In this document: piece by piece, positions 8,905-17,881 of the stretch
Numbering within the stretch: position 1 is the first letter of the stretch
How the letters are laid out: the number at the start of each line of letters is the position of its first letter
Source of the DNA: Paenibacillus sambharensis
Lineage (GTDB): Bacteria > Bacillota > Bacilli > Paenibacillales > Paenibacillaceae
Length of the DNA stretch: 64,000 nt
Assembly (NCBI RefSeq): GCF_003233845.1
Contig: NZ_QKRB01000037.1
Span: 19,464-83,463 of the forward strand
Direction: 5' to 3'
Translations under genes and position numbers: made by a program
The notes under the pieces: generated by a model
The model's database searches: none
What the model saw: only the letters and a program-made list of their open reading frames with translations
What the model was told of the DNA's origin: nothing

Positions 8905-11340
8905 TTACCAGATGGAAATGCGCCTGTCCGGCGATACGTACATGGCATCTTGCTCGGTAACGTTGTACACCTCATAAAATTGGTCCAGCATTTGCAGGGT
9001 GAAATTAACTCTGACCTTATTCGGTGCATGAGGATCGGATTGGATACTTGCGACGGCTGACTCTACGGGCATCCATGCCGCAAATGCTTGTGAGAATCCT
9101 TCGAACACTTGGGTGAGGTCCGCGTCTGGATTGTCATCCGCAATATCAAGCACACACGACAATCCGCCTAAATCGGCAATTGTTTCCGCAAGCGTCAGTT
9201 CGCCATTAAGCTTATGTCCAGGCATGAATTCAATCTTGGACAGCTCATCTGCCATTTCACCAGCACGCTTCTGGAATTCGGCATAGTCGGCTTCTGTCCA
9301 CCAATTGGTCAAATTGCCGTCCTTATCGAATTGGGCGCCGTTTACATCAAAGGCATGAGATATTTCATGACCGATAATCGTACCGATGCTGCCCAGGTTC
9401 TGTTCCCGGCTCGCCTTAGAATCATAGAAAGGCGCCTGCAGAATCGCTGCCGGGAAGATGATACTGTTGGTGGACGGAACGTAGAACGCGTTTACCGTCA
9501 TAACAGGCAGCACGCTCCATATGTCCATGGAATACGGCTGCTTAAGCATCTCTTTACCTTCTGCATTCATAGCGGCGTGCCGGCTAATAATTGCATCAAA
9601 CAGCGTACCGCCCTCTGCTTTGCTTGGGAAGCTGTAGGAAGGCACCGGTTTCCATTCATCAGGATACCCGATATTTACATTGATATCTCTCAGCTTCTCG
9701 ATGGCTTTTGCCTTCGTTTCGGCACTCATCCATGTAAGAGCGTTAATCCGCTCTTCGTATTTTGCAATAATCTCGTTAACGATGTCTTTCACATCATTTT
9801 TACTGGACTCAGGGAAATACTTGCTGACAAACACTTTGTCAAACGCCTGCGGTTCAAGGCCTTGAGCCAGAGCAGCCGCACGTTCTTCTACCGGAAGCTT
9901 CTCAGGTAAAATGCCGATCATCGCTTTCATCAAATCATCCTGGAAGCTTTGCGTTGTTTCGGAAAATGCAGCTTCATACTGGAAAAATGTATTTACGGCC
10001 AGCATATCTTTGATCGCCTGTAAATTCGAATCGGTTATGAGGCTGTCGGCAAACTTAACATAATCATGCTCCGGGGAGTATACCGTCATATCTGAAGGAA
10101 GGTCATATAGCTTAATTACCATCTCCGCCAGTCCGGAGTTCGGTGTTGCCTTCTTCATTTCATCCCATGTCGATTTCTTAAGCCGGGCCTTAGGGTCCTG
10201 CATCTGTTCCGGCGGTGTAGCCTTGGCAGAAAGCTGCTTCTCAAGCTCGAATATTGCTTTGGCTCGTTCGGAGAGCTTATCTTGTTCGCCGATATAGCCC
10301 AGCACGCGTTCCATATACTTTATGTATGCCTGCTGAACATTCGCCATAGACGGATCATCCGTATAATACAGCGGCGTGCCCAAACCAAGTCCTGTGCCCA
10401 TGAAGGCGGCTGCATATTTCGTCCTGTCGCCCAGCGTGTCTTCAACAGGCGCAAAGCCTATAAACGGGATGAAGTTGAACCGGTCCCAATATTTCTCGGT
10501 AATCGCTCTTAAGTCTGCAGCGTGTTTGACGGCGTACAACTCATCTAAATAAGGACGAAGTTTATCAATGCCGTCTTCGCGCGCTGCTGTATCTGTATAC
10601 ATGGCATAAAGCTCAGCCGCTCTCCATTCCGGAGATCCGCTGGCCGCCGAAGCTTTGTTCTGCAGCAGCTGCTTCATAATCTCAGACCGTGTACCGTCTA
10701 CCTTCTTCATTACATCAAGAAATGTCCCCGCACTCGGATAACCCGGGTGGATAACGGGATTAGCAAGGTATTCACGGTTCGTATATACATAGAAGTCATC
10801 CTTTAATCCAACCTGCTTGGCTCCATAGGGATTGTTGTTGGCTGCGGCTTGTGCCACATACGCCAGCTTCGTGATAAACTGCTGCGCCTGCTCCGTCGTG
10901 ACGGCACCTTTAGGCAGCCCCAGATCGTCCAGCAGCCCGAAATCGTCAAGCGCCGCATAATAAGGTGCAGCCCAAGCAGGTACATCCGTAATGCTGCTGT
11001 CCGCTTCTATCCCTTTCCACGAAAGGATATGGCATGCAATAACAACCAGCTGCGGCCCGCTAACTTTGGCATCTGGCCTGAACTGCTTTGCTCCCGTACC
11101 CTTCATGTATCCGGCAGCTGCAGCGATTGCTATATCACTGGCATTCGCATGACTGGCAGGCACATCGGTAAAGGCCTGCGTCGGCTCGTCTGCCTGAATC
11201 TGAAATGTCTGATTAATCAAGGCTGTCAGTTGACCCCTTGTAATCAATTGGTCGCTTGCTGCATCCACATTCGCAAGCCCGATACTGAGAGATAATAATA
11301 GCGCTAACATAAATGCGATAGAACGTTGTAACCTCTTCAC
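8905..11340 (-). CDS. SLH-domain-anchored M13 family zinc metallopeptidase (PepO/neprilysin-like)
   Basis: This secreted zinc endopeptidase has 811 residues. A signal peptide (SIAFMLALLLSLSIGLANVDA) is followed by S-layer-homology repeats at roughly 30-165 (ITRGQLTALINQTF, AGYMKGTGAKQFRPDAKVSG, DDLGLPKGAVTTEQAQQ) and then a full peptidase M13 unit. The zinc site HEISH is at 658-662 with the third ligand Glu719 in LTLAETIADLGG, and VNAFYVPSTNSIIFPAAIL precedes it as in neprilysins. The ending MYVSPDRRISIW mirrors the usual C-terminus. SLH repeats bind secondary wall polymers, so the enzyme is probably displayed on the cell wall next to the S-layer protein encoded divergently. Its natural substrates are unknown. 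Confidence 0.93.
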   Translation of the reverse strand: MKRLQRSIAFMLALLLSLSIGLANVDAASDQLITRGQLTALINQTFQIQADEPTQAFTDVPASHANASDIAIAAAAGYMKGTGAKQFRPDAKVSGPQLVVIACHILSWKGIEADSSITDVPAWAAPYYAALDDFGLLDDLGLPKGAVTTEQAQQFITKLAYVAQAAANNNPYGAKQVGLKDDFYVYTNREYLANPVIHPGYPSAGTFLDVMKKVDGTRSEIMKQLLQNKASAASGSPEWRAAELYAMYTDTAAREDGIDKLRPYLDELYAVKHAADLRAITEKYWDRFNFIPFIGFAPVEDTLGDRTKYAAAFMGTGLGLGTPLYYTDDPSMANVQQAYIKYMERVLGYIGEQDKLSERAKAIFELEKQLSAKATPPEQMQDPKARLKKSTWDEMKKATPNSGLAEMVIKLYDLPSDMTVYSPEHDYVKFADSLITDSNLQAIKDMLAVNTFFQYEAAFSETTQSFQDDLMKAMIGILPEKLPVEERAAALAQGLEPQAFDKVFVSKYFPESSKNDVKDIVNEIIAKYEERINALTWMSAETKAKAIEKLRDINVNIGYPDEWKPVPSYSFPSKAEGGTLFDAIISRHAAMNAEGKEMLKQPYSMDIWSVLPVMTVNAFYVPSTNSIIFPAAILQAPFYDSKASREQNLGSIGTIIGHEISHAFDVNGAQFDKDGNLTNWWTEADYAEFQKRAGEMADELSKIEFMPGHKLNGELTLAETIADLGGLSCVLDIADDNPDADLTQVFEGFSQAFAAWMPVESAVASIQSDPHAPNKVRVNFTLQMLDQFYEVYNVTEQDAMYVSPDRRISIW

Positions 11341-11570
11341 ACAGCCACCTCCGGATTTATCTATTACCTTCTTTATCTTAGCACAACTAGTATAAAAGGA
11401 AAATTAAGGTTCCCCAAATTAGAGGTGACGAAAGTATGAAGTGTTCGTTCGTCCTCCTGTACCGGCAGAATTGACTCAAGGAACAATTTCAATGAATCGA
11501 ACTCTGGATTGAAGCGAACGATAAGAAGGCTACTGGCTGTCTGATCTTCAATCTGATTGGAGGAATTTCA

Positions 11571-14500
11571 TTGAACATCTTGCGTGATGAGCTTATTAGA
11601 ACGCGTGAAGGTTATGAATTGATTATTTACCTTGATCCGCAGAAGGTTGAATTTGCAAGAGAATCGGATCTTGGGGGAGACGATAAGCAAGAGTTATCTT
11701 CGGATGTCGAGGAATATGCCAAGAAAAAGTATCCGAACGTAAAGATTCATGTTGCCAGGATCATATTGGGCGGCATGTTGATCTCGACGATTCCGCTCAC
11801 AGGGATTGCCGGGCAAGCACAGGCAGCTGCACCTAAAGATTTTAGTTCCGCTGCCCCTTGGGCTCAGCCCTCTATTTCCCGCTTAATGGATCTGAACATT
11901 ATCACCGGGGATACGTCAGGAGACTTTAATCCCAAGGCAGCAATGAACCGCGATGCTTTCACAACGATGTTGGTCAAAGCGCTCATTCCCGCTAACGAGC
12001 TCGTAAAGCCGGATAAGGCGACGTTTACTGACATCAACAAGAATCATTGGGCTTATCCGTACGTGGAAACGGCAGTCGACAGGGGCTGGATCTCGGGAAT
12101 CTCTGCGGGTGTCTTCGGGGGCAGCCAAAATATTACACGCGAGCAGATGGCCACAATATTCGTACGCGCCCTTGGATTGATCCCAGACGACATCAGAGGA
12201 CTCGGCGACACACTGACATTCGAGGACAAGAATGATATTTCGCCATTTGCCCGCGACGCGGTTGCTTTTGCGGTACGGAACGGTCTATTTGAAGGGGTAA
12301 CGCCAACCCGGTTCTCCGGAAAAGAAAATGCATCACGCGAGCAGGTTGCCGTTGTCGTAGATCGGTTCTTGGCAAATAAGGGTAGTTTGCAGTCGGCAGC
12401 GGCCGCTCTGCTTACCACAACAGTTACGGCTTCGGTTGGTGAGGATTTGTCATCCCTGACCTTAAGATTCTCCAAAGCACTTGATTCGCTCACGGCGGCG
12501 GATATCTCGATTACAGCAGCCGGCGGCGCAGCGCTGGCTGTCACGAATGTGAATATAAGTGATGATAAGACAACGGCTGTCGTTACAACTGGCAAAATGA
12601 CTCAAGGCGTTCCATACACCATTACGGTGAACAAGCCAACGGTCAAAGGACCGGCGATCGTTACGCCAGTCGTCACTGACCTTCTTGTGACGAGTGTATC
12701 CACAGAAAACAACAAACAAATTAAAGTGGCTTTCAACCAGGAGCTCGACAGAACGTCGGCTCAGCTCGTATCCAATTATACGTATACGGGTGCTTCCTCA
12801 GGGATTACCTCGGTTGACCTGCTGGACGACAAGAGATCTGTTCTGGTCACGCTAACTCAGGCAGAAGGTCAGCAGGCAGTCGGTACGCTGGGAATCAGGA
12901 ACGTACAATCCGTAGCCGGCAATAAGCTGGCGAATGTCAGCAATACTGTTACCTTCCTGGATTTGACGATACCAAGCGCAGTTGGCGCCAAGCTGGTAGC
13001 CCCTACTAAGGTTCATGTGACGTTCTCGGAGCCAGTAACAGCTTCCGCCTTGAACAACGCAGCATTCTCGCTCAATAACAATACGTATTCATTAGCCAGT
13101 GTGCCGACAATCGTGCGGCCGAATGTAATTGAACTAACGCTCGGCAGCACATTGCCTGCCGGCGACTATACGCTGACCATCAACCCAGCGAATACGACGA
13201 GCGGAAATCTGATCAAGGACTTCGTTGGACTGGCTGTACCGCGGAGCGATGTGAAGTTCAGCTATGCCACGGATACGCTCGCACCGGTCGCAAGTGTGGC
13301 TTCGGTGACGCAAACAACGGTTACACTGGAATTTGACGAACCGGTCAGCATGGCAGGCACGGGTGCGCTGAACACGGATTTCACGGTTTATCACTCGAAT
13401 AATAACGTGGCGAACTACAAAGGCACGGTGTCCCTCAGCTCAGATGGCCGTTCAATGACAGTTAACTTCGATAATACACCGCTGCCGCAAGGCACCGTCA
13501 CCTTGTTCTTGAACAACAGTCCAACGACAACATCCCAGCTTCAGGATGCCTGGGGCAACAAATTCGCAACGGCCACGATTACCACGTCGGTCATTGCCGA
13601 TACGACTGCTCCTACGGTGGCCGGAGTAAACTATGTCGACTCCACTCATGTGGATGTGACTTTCAGCGAACCCGTGACTGGCGTCGATGCAGCCGACTTT
13701 ACGTTGAAGGACGCGGACGGTACGCCTGTGACTGTCACCAACGTTGCACCAACAAACAATACGTATCGCTTAACAACCGCTGTACCGATTAACGGCTCGA
13801 CATACACCTTAAGCCTTGCGGAGGGTGTCTTAACCGATACGTCGCTTGCTAAGAACAAGAACCTTCCTTACTCCACATCGTTTACCGTTGCTGACACGAT
13901 CGCGCCAACCGTTACAACAGGTGAATATACGGCTGACAATAAGACTGTACTGGTTAAGTTCAGTGAGGCTATGACGATAACCGGCTTGGGCTCTATCCTT
14001 GATACGAATAACTACCGTTTAGCCAATGCTGATGGCAGCAGCCCTAGCGCGTTACCGGCAGGAACAACGATTACTCAGACGGCTGGCAATAAGGGAGTTC
14101 TCATCACGTTCCCTAGCGCAATATCAGGACTTGGCTCCGGGAATTTCGGGAAGATTCTCATCGGTCAAGTGAGAGACGCAAGCGGTAATGCCACGAGTGC
14201 GCTGAGCAATCCGGTTACGCTGACACCCGCCGCTCTAACCATCGGCAATATTAGCGATGTGCGGGCCATCAGCAATGATACAATTACCTTTAAGGTCGAC
14301 TCGTATCTCAACGCAATCGATGTATCGAAATTCACGATTGACGGTCAAGCTGCGACTTCAGCGACCTATAAGAATGAAGGAGGCAATGCGCTCGTAACAG
14401 TTAGAGCGCCTATTACCATGGTCAACCCGAATAATGTGGTCATGGGGATTGCTGCTGGCGGTCTGACATCGGACCTCAATATTCTCAGCTCTGTAATTTC

Positions 14501-14843
14501 CCAAACCGGTGCCGTTGACTATGTCGCTCCAGCTATTCTGTCCCGCGTCATTACAGATACGAATGCGAACAACAAGTGGGACACTATAACCGTAACGTTC
14601 TCGGAAGCCATTCAGCCAACTTCCGTTGCTTTCGACTCGTTCTTGGTTGACGGCTATACCGTCAACGATGTTACCGTAAACGCCGACGGTACCGTGGTTA
14701 CGCTGAAGCTGCGGGAGAAAGACACGCCTGACATTGCCGGTACACCGCCAAGAGTACAGCTTGTGAAGGCGATTCGCGACGCATCTGCGCAGCGCAATGT
14801 GCTTCCAGCTGAAACGGCGGGCGTAACTGCCGCTACTGTCTAA
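11571..14843 (+). CDS. Large SLH-domain surface (S-layer-like) protein with Ig-like repeats
   Basis: This 1090-residue protein is probably a structural cell-surface or S-layer component. The start is a TTG with GGAGGAATTTCA before it. Oddly, ~62 charged residues (MNILRDELIRTREGYELIIY onward) precede the hydrophobic export signal (ARIILGGMLISTIPLTG, then cleavage near AQAAA). Three SLH repeats follow at about 90-270, each with the aromatic/Asp pattern (FTDINKNHWAYPYV, DKNDISPFARDAVAFAV). The remaining ~800 residues are Ig-like beta domains with recurring VTFSEPV and TAPTV segments, like the Big_5/SbsC type. A strong terminator follows. The neighbouring M13 peptidase shares the anchor type. Confidence 0.88.
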   Translation: MNILRDELIRTREGYELIIYLDPQKVEFARESDLGGDDKQELSSDVEEYAKKKYPNVKIHVARIILGGMLISTIPLTGIAGQAQAAAPKDFSSAAPWAQPSISRLMDLNIITGDTSGDFNPKAAMNRDAFTTMLVKALIPANELVKPDKATFTDINKNHWAYPYVETAVDRGWISGISAGVFGGSQNITREQMATIFVRALGLIPDDIRGLGDTLTFEDKNDISPFARDAVAFAVRNGLFEGVTPTRFSGKENASREQVAVVVDRFLANKGSLQSAAAALLTTTVTASVGEDLSSLTLRFSKALDSLTAADISITAAGGAALAVTNVNISDDKTTAVVTTGKMTQGVPYTITVNKPTVKGPAIVTPVVTDLLVTSVSTENNKQIKVAFNQELDRTSAQLVSNYTYTGASSGITSVDLLDDKRSVLVTLTQAEGQQAVGTLGIRNVQSVAGNKLANVSNTVTFLDLTIPSAVGAKLVAPTKVHVTFSEPVTASALNNAAFSLNNNTYSLASVPTIVRPNVIELTLGSTLPAGDYTLTINPANTTSGNLIKDFVGLAVPRSDVKFSYATDTLAPVASVASVTQTTVTLEFDEPVSMAGTGALNTDFTVYHSNNNVANYKGTVSLSSDGRSMTVNFDNTPLPQGTVTLFLNNSPTTTSQLQDAWGNKFATATITTSVIADTTAPTVAGVNYVDSTHVDVTFSEPVTGVDAADFTLKDADGTPVTVTNVAPTNNTYRLTTAVPINGSTYTLSLAEGVLTDTSLAKNKNLPYSTSFTVADTIAPTVTTGEYTADNKTVLVKFSEAMTITGLGSILDTNNYRLANADGSSPSALPAGTTITQTAGNKGVLITFPSAISGLGSGNFGKILIGQVRDASGNATSALSNPVTLTPAALTIGNISDVRAISNDTITFKVDSYLNAIDVSKFTIDGQAATSATYKNEGGNALVTVRAPITMVNPNNVVMGIAAGGLTSDLNILSSVISQTGAVDYVAPAILSRVITDTNANNKWDTITVTFSEAIQPTSVAFDSFLVDGYTVNDVTVNADGTVVTLKLREKDTPDIAGTPPRVQLVKAIRDASAQRNVLPAETAGVTAATV

Positions 14844-14863
14844 GTCTTTACCCGCCACATACA

Positions 14864-14909
14864 GATAACCTCTTCTGCCTGATCTGCAGAAGAGGTTATC
14901 TTACTTTTT
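14864..14909 (+). terminator. Intrinsic terminator of the S-layer-like gene
   Basis: GATAACCTCTTCTGC and GCAGAAGAGGTTATC form a perfect 15-bp stem followed by TTACTTTTT. Confidence 0.93.
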
Positions 14910-14936
14910 AGCGCCCGCTTCTTTCACGGCTATGAT

Positions 14937-15386
14937 TTAGGTTTGTTCCGTATATTTCTTGAAATTATCCATAATCGCCTGCCAGCCTGCTTGTTGAAAT
15001 TCAACAGGATTGGTGCTTTCCGCGTCGAAGGTTTCGATGACCTTCGTTTCGTTCCCCTGGTTCACAAAGGTGATATCGACTGTTCTGCCATCTTCCATCG
15101 TATAGGAAATCTTCTCATGCTGCTTCACGACATCGTAAACTCCGGAAAAGTCAAAACCCATGCTTCCATTCTTTGCTTCCATCCGTGTAAGAAACTTGCC
15201 GCCAACCCGCAGGTCATTCTCCGCTTTTGGCACATGCCAATCCTCTGAAGCTTGATTCCAATTCATGATATGGCTTGACTCGGTCCAATACTGCCATACT
15301 TTCTCTACTGGAGCTTGAACAACTGCCTCTACGGTTACTTTCACCGGGTGATTTGTTTCCATTTTGATCGACTCCTCGCTCATCAT
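14937..15386 (-). CDS. SRPBCC / AHSA1-like domain protein
   Basis: This cytosolic single-domain protein of 149 residues belongs to the START/Bet v1-like fold. The signature features are VTVEAVVQAPVEKVWQYWT at the N-terminus, WNQASEDW, a central GGKFLTRM strand, and a long C-terminal helix beginning GWQAIMDNFKKY. Members such as B. subtilis YndB bind hydrophobic ligands; a specific role cannot be assigned. Two adjacent ATGs follow an AGGAGA site; I kept the first. It stands alone, convergent with the S-layer-like gene. Confidence 0.85.
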   Translation of the reverse strand: MMSEESIKMETNHPVKVTVEAVVQAPVEKVWQYWTESSHIMNWNQASEDWHVPKAENDLRVGGKFLTRMEAKNGSMGFDFSGVYDVVKQHEKISYTMEDGRTVDITFVNQGNETKVIETFDAESTNPVEFQQAGWQAIMDNFKKYTEQT

Positions 15387-15723
15387 AATGGTTTTTCTCC
15401 TCTAGTCAGGCGACCCCCTAGGTACACATCCTGTCAAACCATATCTTCCATAACCGCTTTAGTCTATCTATATTATATGGCCAAGATATCACTACCTGCC
15501 ACCCTTCCCTTCATGATTATTTGTAAAGCAAGTCATCCGGTTAATCATCTGGCCGAAAATGAATTGCTTAAGGGGTTGGCTGGCATCCAAATATCATTGT
15601 TAATCACAGCCGGGGGTGCCGTTCTTGTGGGACGGGTCAGAGAATCGCAATCCACGTTCTACTCTCCTCGTGGGCTTCATACCATGTAATGGCATGTAAA
15701 GGGTCATGGTGGAGGTGATGAAC
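15387..15723. other. Intergenic stretch with no supported gene
   Basis: Only the divergent promoters of the SRPBCC and DUF2935 genes are expected here. An open frame on the plus strand crosses the region, but it has no ribosome binding site, runs antisense into the neighbouring gene and does not resemble a protein. Confidence 0.4.
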
Positions 15724-16152
15724 ATGCAATTTTATTACGGAAATCAGATGCCGTTACGGATTTTGGACGAGGCGGAATTCTGGAAGCACCAGGAAGAAGA
15801 GCATACGGTCGTCATTCGCGAATTGGTTCAAGGGCTGGAGCAGCAGTACGTAGAAGGGCTTAAGCAGTGGGAAAATGTGCTCGCGGCGACACATCAAGCC
15901 GTGGTTCGGTTCATCGAATCTGTTAACCGTTCCGGAGGCAGCGGCCCTTCCCCCGCCTTGTATCAGGAGGTCATGAAGTTAGTTCATCATTGTTTAAACG
16001 AGAGCCATCAGTTTATCGGGTTCTGTCAGCACCTTAAAGAACATAGTGTGCCGGTGAAGGAAAACCCGACCGCAATCGTCGTGATCGATCATATCATCCG
16101 CGAATCGGAATATTTTGTGGGCATCGCTCAAACGCTGCTGTACGCCAAATAA
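15724..16152 (+). CDS. DUF2935-type ferritin-like helical protein
   Basis: The 142-residue protein is all-helical, with acidic/His motifs that recall a ferritin-like metal site (FWKHQEEEHTVVIRE near the start, HHCLNESHQFIGFCQHLKEH in the middle, HIIRESEYFVGI near the end). This matches the DUF2935 pattern of duplicated helical pairs, although only one pair is present, so it is about half the usual length. I chose the third ATG because GGAGG lies eight bases before it; the two upstream ATGs overlap that site. Function is unknown. A compact hairpin follows the stop. Confidence 0.65.
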   Translation: MQFYYGNQMPLRILDEAEFWKHQEEEHTVVIRELVQGLEQQYVEGLKQWENVLAATHQAVVRFIESVNRSGGSGPSPALYQEVMKLVHHCLNESHQFIGFCQHLKEHSVPVKENPTAIVVIDHIIRESEYFVGIAQTLLYAK

Positions 16153-16159
16153 TATCATT

Positions 16160-16182
16160 CAGGCCGCCATAATGGCGGCCTG
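16160..16182. terminator. Compact hairpin between convergent genes
   Basis: CAGGCCGCCA and TGGCGGCCTG form a 10-bp stem around TAA. The T-tract is weak in both directions, so it may act as a bidirectional terminator. Confidence 0.6.
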
Positions 16183-16215
16183 CTTCTATTCCCGTACTTG
16201 AAGGGCTCTTGAGCC

Positions 16216-16704
16216 TCAGATCAGCTTTTTGAACATGACTTCAAGCTCCATTGATCTCATTAACGTATTGTAAATAGGCGATTTGCGAAGTGCGCGAAAG
16301 CAAAAATCATCAAAGTCTTGATCTTCAAGCTCGACAAACAAAAAGACGGTTACCGCTATTTTCCGAATTGCCGGTTCTTCATCGTATCCTCTTACACCGA
16401 CCAGCGTCAGAGGGTTCTCCAGCGAGAGGTTTAATACCCCTTCGACCTCTTCGATTATTAAACCGCTTCTCTTGGACTGCTCCAAGAGCGTCAACAGGAT
16501 GCTGCTCAACACAGACCCCGCGAAGTATTCCATACTGCTGACCGGTTCATAATCCGAGTCAAAGCTGATCTGCTTTTCGATTTGAAAGCTGTTCTTGCTT
16601 GTATAAATTTTCACAGTGGCGAGATCGTTTGATGTTCCCCTGAATTTCATATCATAAAATCTGGATTCATATAAGGTCTTCGTCTCATCTGTTGACCGGT
16701 TCAT
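16216..16704 (-). CDS. OsmC-like protein lacking both redox cysteines
   Basis: The 162 residues have the pattern of the OsmC/Ohr fold: an N-terminal strand pair with a charged turn, a central helix (EYFAGSVLSSILLTLLEQSK) and a C-terminal helix/strand part (DFCFRALRKSPIYNTLMRSM). In OsmC/Ohr enzymes the two peroxidatic cysteines lie at the A-G-C and C-P-x-x-N-T-L positions; here the corresponding residues are Ser in FAGSV and KSPIYNTL. Peroxide reduction by the usual mechanism is therefore unlikely, and a binding or non-redox role is suggested. It overlaps the MetE-like gene by 20 bases and is the last gene of the operon. Confidence 0.6.
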   Translation of the reverse strand: MNRSTDETKTLYESRFYDMKFRGTSNDLATVKIYTSKNSFQIEKQISFDSDYEPVSSMEYFAGSVLSSILLTLLEQSKRSGLIIEEVEGVLNLSLENPLTLVGVRGYDEEPAIRKIAVTVFLFVELEDQDFDDFCFRALRKSPIYNTLMRSMELEVMFKKLI

Positions 16705-17881
16705 GATATTGGCTCCTTAATAGTGAAGCTGCTTCCGATAAGGAACGCATTTTTCCCGAAATATGTTCAAGCACGTTAACAGGGCTGTTGGCAAAGGTTG
16801 CAAAGCCGCAGTCCGGGTTCAGCCATATTCTATCCGCCGGAAGATAGGTCATGGCCTCCTGCACTCTTGTATGGATCGGGTCCACTGTCTCGATATCATC
16901 GGTTCGCGGATTGATTACGCCCAGACCAAGTGCCGTATGCGCTGCAATCCTAGGATCTGTCAATATGGAGCTCAGCTCCCCGGCCCTTGGTGTTGAGAAT
17001 TCAAGGGTTAGAAGGTCCGGATTTACCTGTGCAAACAGCTCAAGCAGCGGCGTATAGGGACCCGTCAATAAAATACGCTCATCCTTACTCCAGTTGCCTC
17101 TGCAGACATGCAGAGAAGCAACCGTCTTCGTCCGATCGATATGGCCCATAATCTGCCCAATCAAGGAACCGGCGAATTCCAGCTCCTCCTTCGGGTCCTT
17201 TCGCTCGGAGAGAGCCGCACACATGAATGACCTAGGCTTGCCCTCTGTGAACACAACCTCAGTCAACACCGGTTCATCCAGTTGAATCACATCAACGCCT
17301 ATGCTCACCAGGTTGTCGATCTCCTGCTTCAAGATTTCGATCACATGCTGGCCCAGCTCCTCCTTGCTCCCGTATACCTTGCCCGTAAGCTTGGGAAGCC
17401 ACATCGACCGGGTAAGCAGATAAGGACCCGGAAGCGTGACCTTAACAGGTTGGTCCGTAAACTTCTTCATCGTCAGAAGCTCATTCACAACAATGTCACC
17501 CTTGTACTGAAGCTTATCCACACAGATCGCATTCTTAATACTGACCGCCGGCACATCGAGCGCAGTCAGCATGTCTTCGAACGCTTTCTTGTCGTCAATA
17601 TAGTCCAGCATTTCGCTCATGCTCATCATCGTAACGCCGCCGATTTTGCCCGCAACAAAGGATACATAGTTATCCCGTCCCAGCTCGCCGCTCGTGATGA
17701 TGTCAATCCCCGCATCCTCCTGCAGCTTGACGACCTTCTCCGTCTCCTGCTCAATCAGCTTGTTGAAATCGTCTGCATCAATCCTGCCTGTCCTCTTCAT
17801 TCTTAAGGCGCTCAGAATGATTGGGGATCGCGGCATGCTTCCAATTAAGGAAGTGGGGAACAGCGGCAGTTGTTTTCTCAT
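16685..17881 (-). CDS. Short MetE-like (cobalamin-independent methionine synthase C-terminal-type) enzyme
   Basis: This 398-residue cytosolic protein has the UROD/MetE barrel but lacks the N-terminal half of classical MetE (~750 residues). A likely zinc site is visible as HVC in SLHVCRGNWS and a later Cys in LNPDCGFATF. The start of the barrel reads FPTSLIGSMPRS, and LDEPVLTEV is the family's LDEP segment. Such short forms include archaeal-type core MetE, methylthio- or alkyl-transferases and epoxyalkane:coenzyme M transferase, so a methyl or alkyl transfer to a thiol is the most reasonable reaction. Its ATG overlaps the PhnD-like stop (ATGA) and the OsmC-like gene starts inside its end. These couplings link the three functions. 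Confidence 0.85.
   Translation of the reverse strand: MRKQLPLFPTSLIGSMPRSPIILSALRMKRTGRIDADDFNKLIEQETEKVVKLQEDAGIDIITSGELGRDNYVSFVAGKIGGVTMMSMSEMLDYIDDKKAFEDMLTALDVPAVSIKNAICVDKLQYKGDIVVNELLTMKKFTDQPVKVTLPGPYLLTRSMWLPKLTGKVYGSKEELGQHVIEILKQEIDNLVSIGVDVIQLDEPVLTEVVFTEGKPRSFMCAALSERKDPKEELEFAGSLIGQIMGHIDRTKTVASLHVCRGNWSKDERILLTGPYTPLLELFAQVNPDLLTLEFSTPRAGELSSILTDPRIAAHTALGLGVINPRTDDIETVDPIHTRVQEAMTYLPADRIWLNPDCGFATFANSPVNVLEHISGKMRSLSEAASLLRSQYHEPVNR

Noticed and set aside
9214..9909. 231-codon open frame antisense to the M13 peptidase
   Set aside because: The opposite strand encodes a full peptidase with catalytic motifs; the antisense frame has no ribosome site and no protein-like features.
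15315..15689. 124-codon open frame across an intergenic stretch
   Set aside because: It begins antisense within the SRPBCC gene, lacks a ribosome binding site and has random composition.
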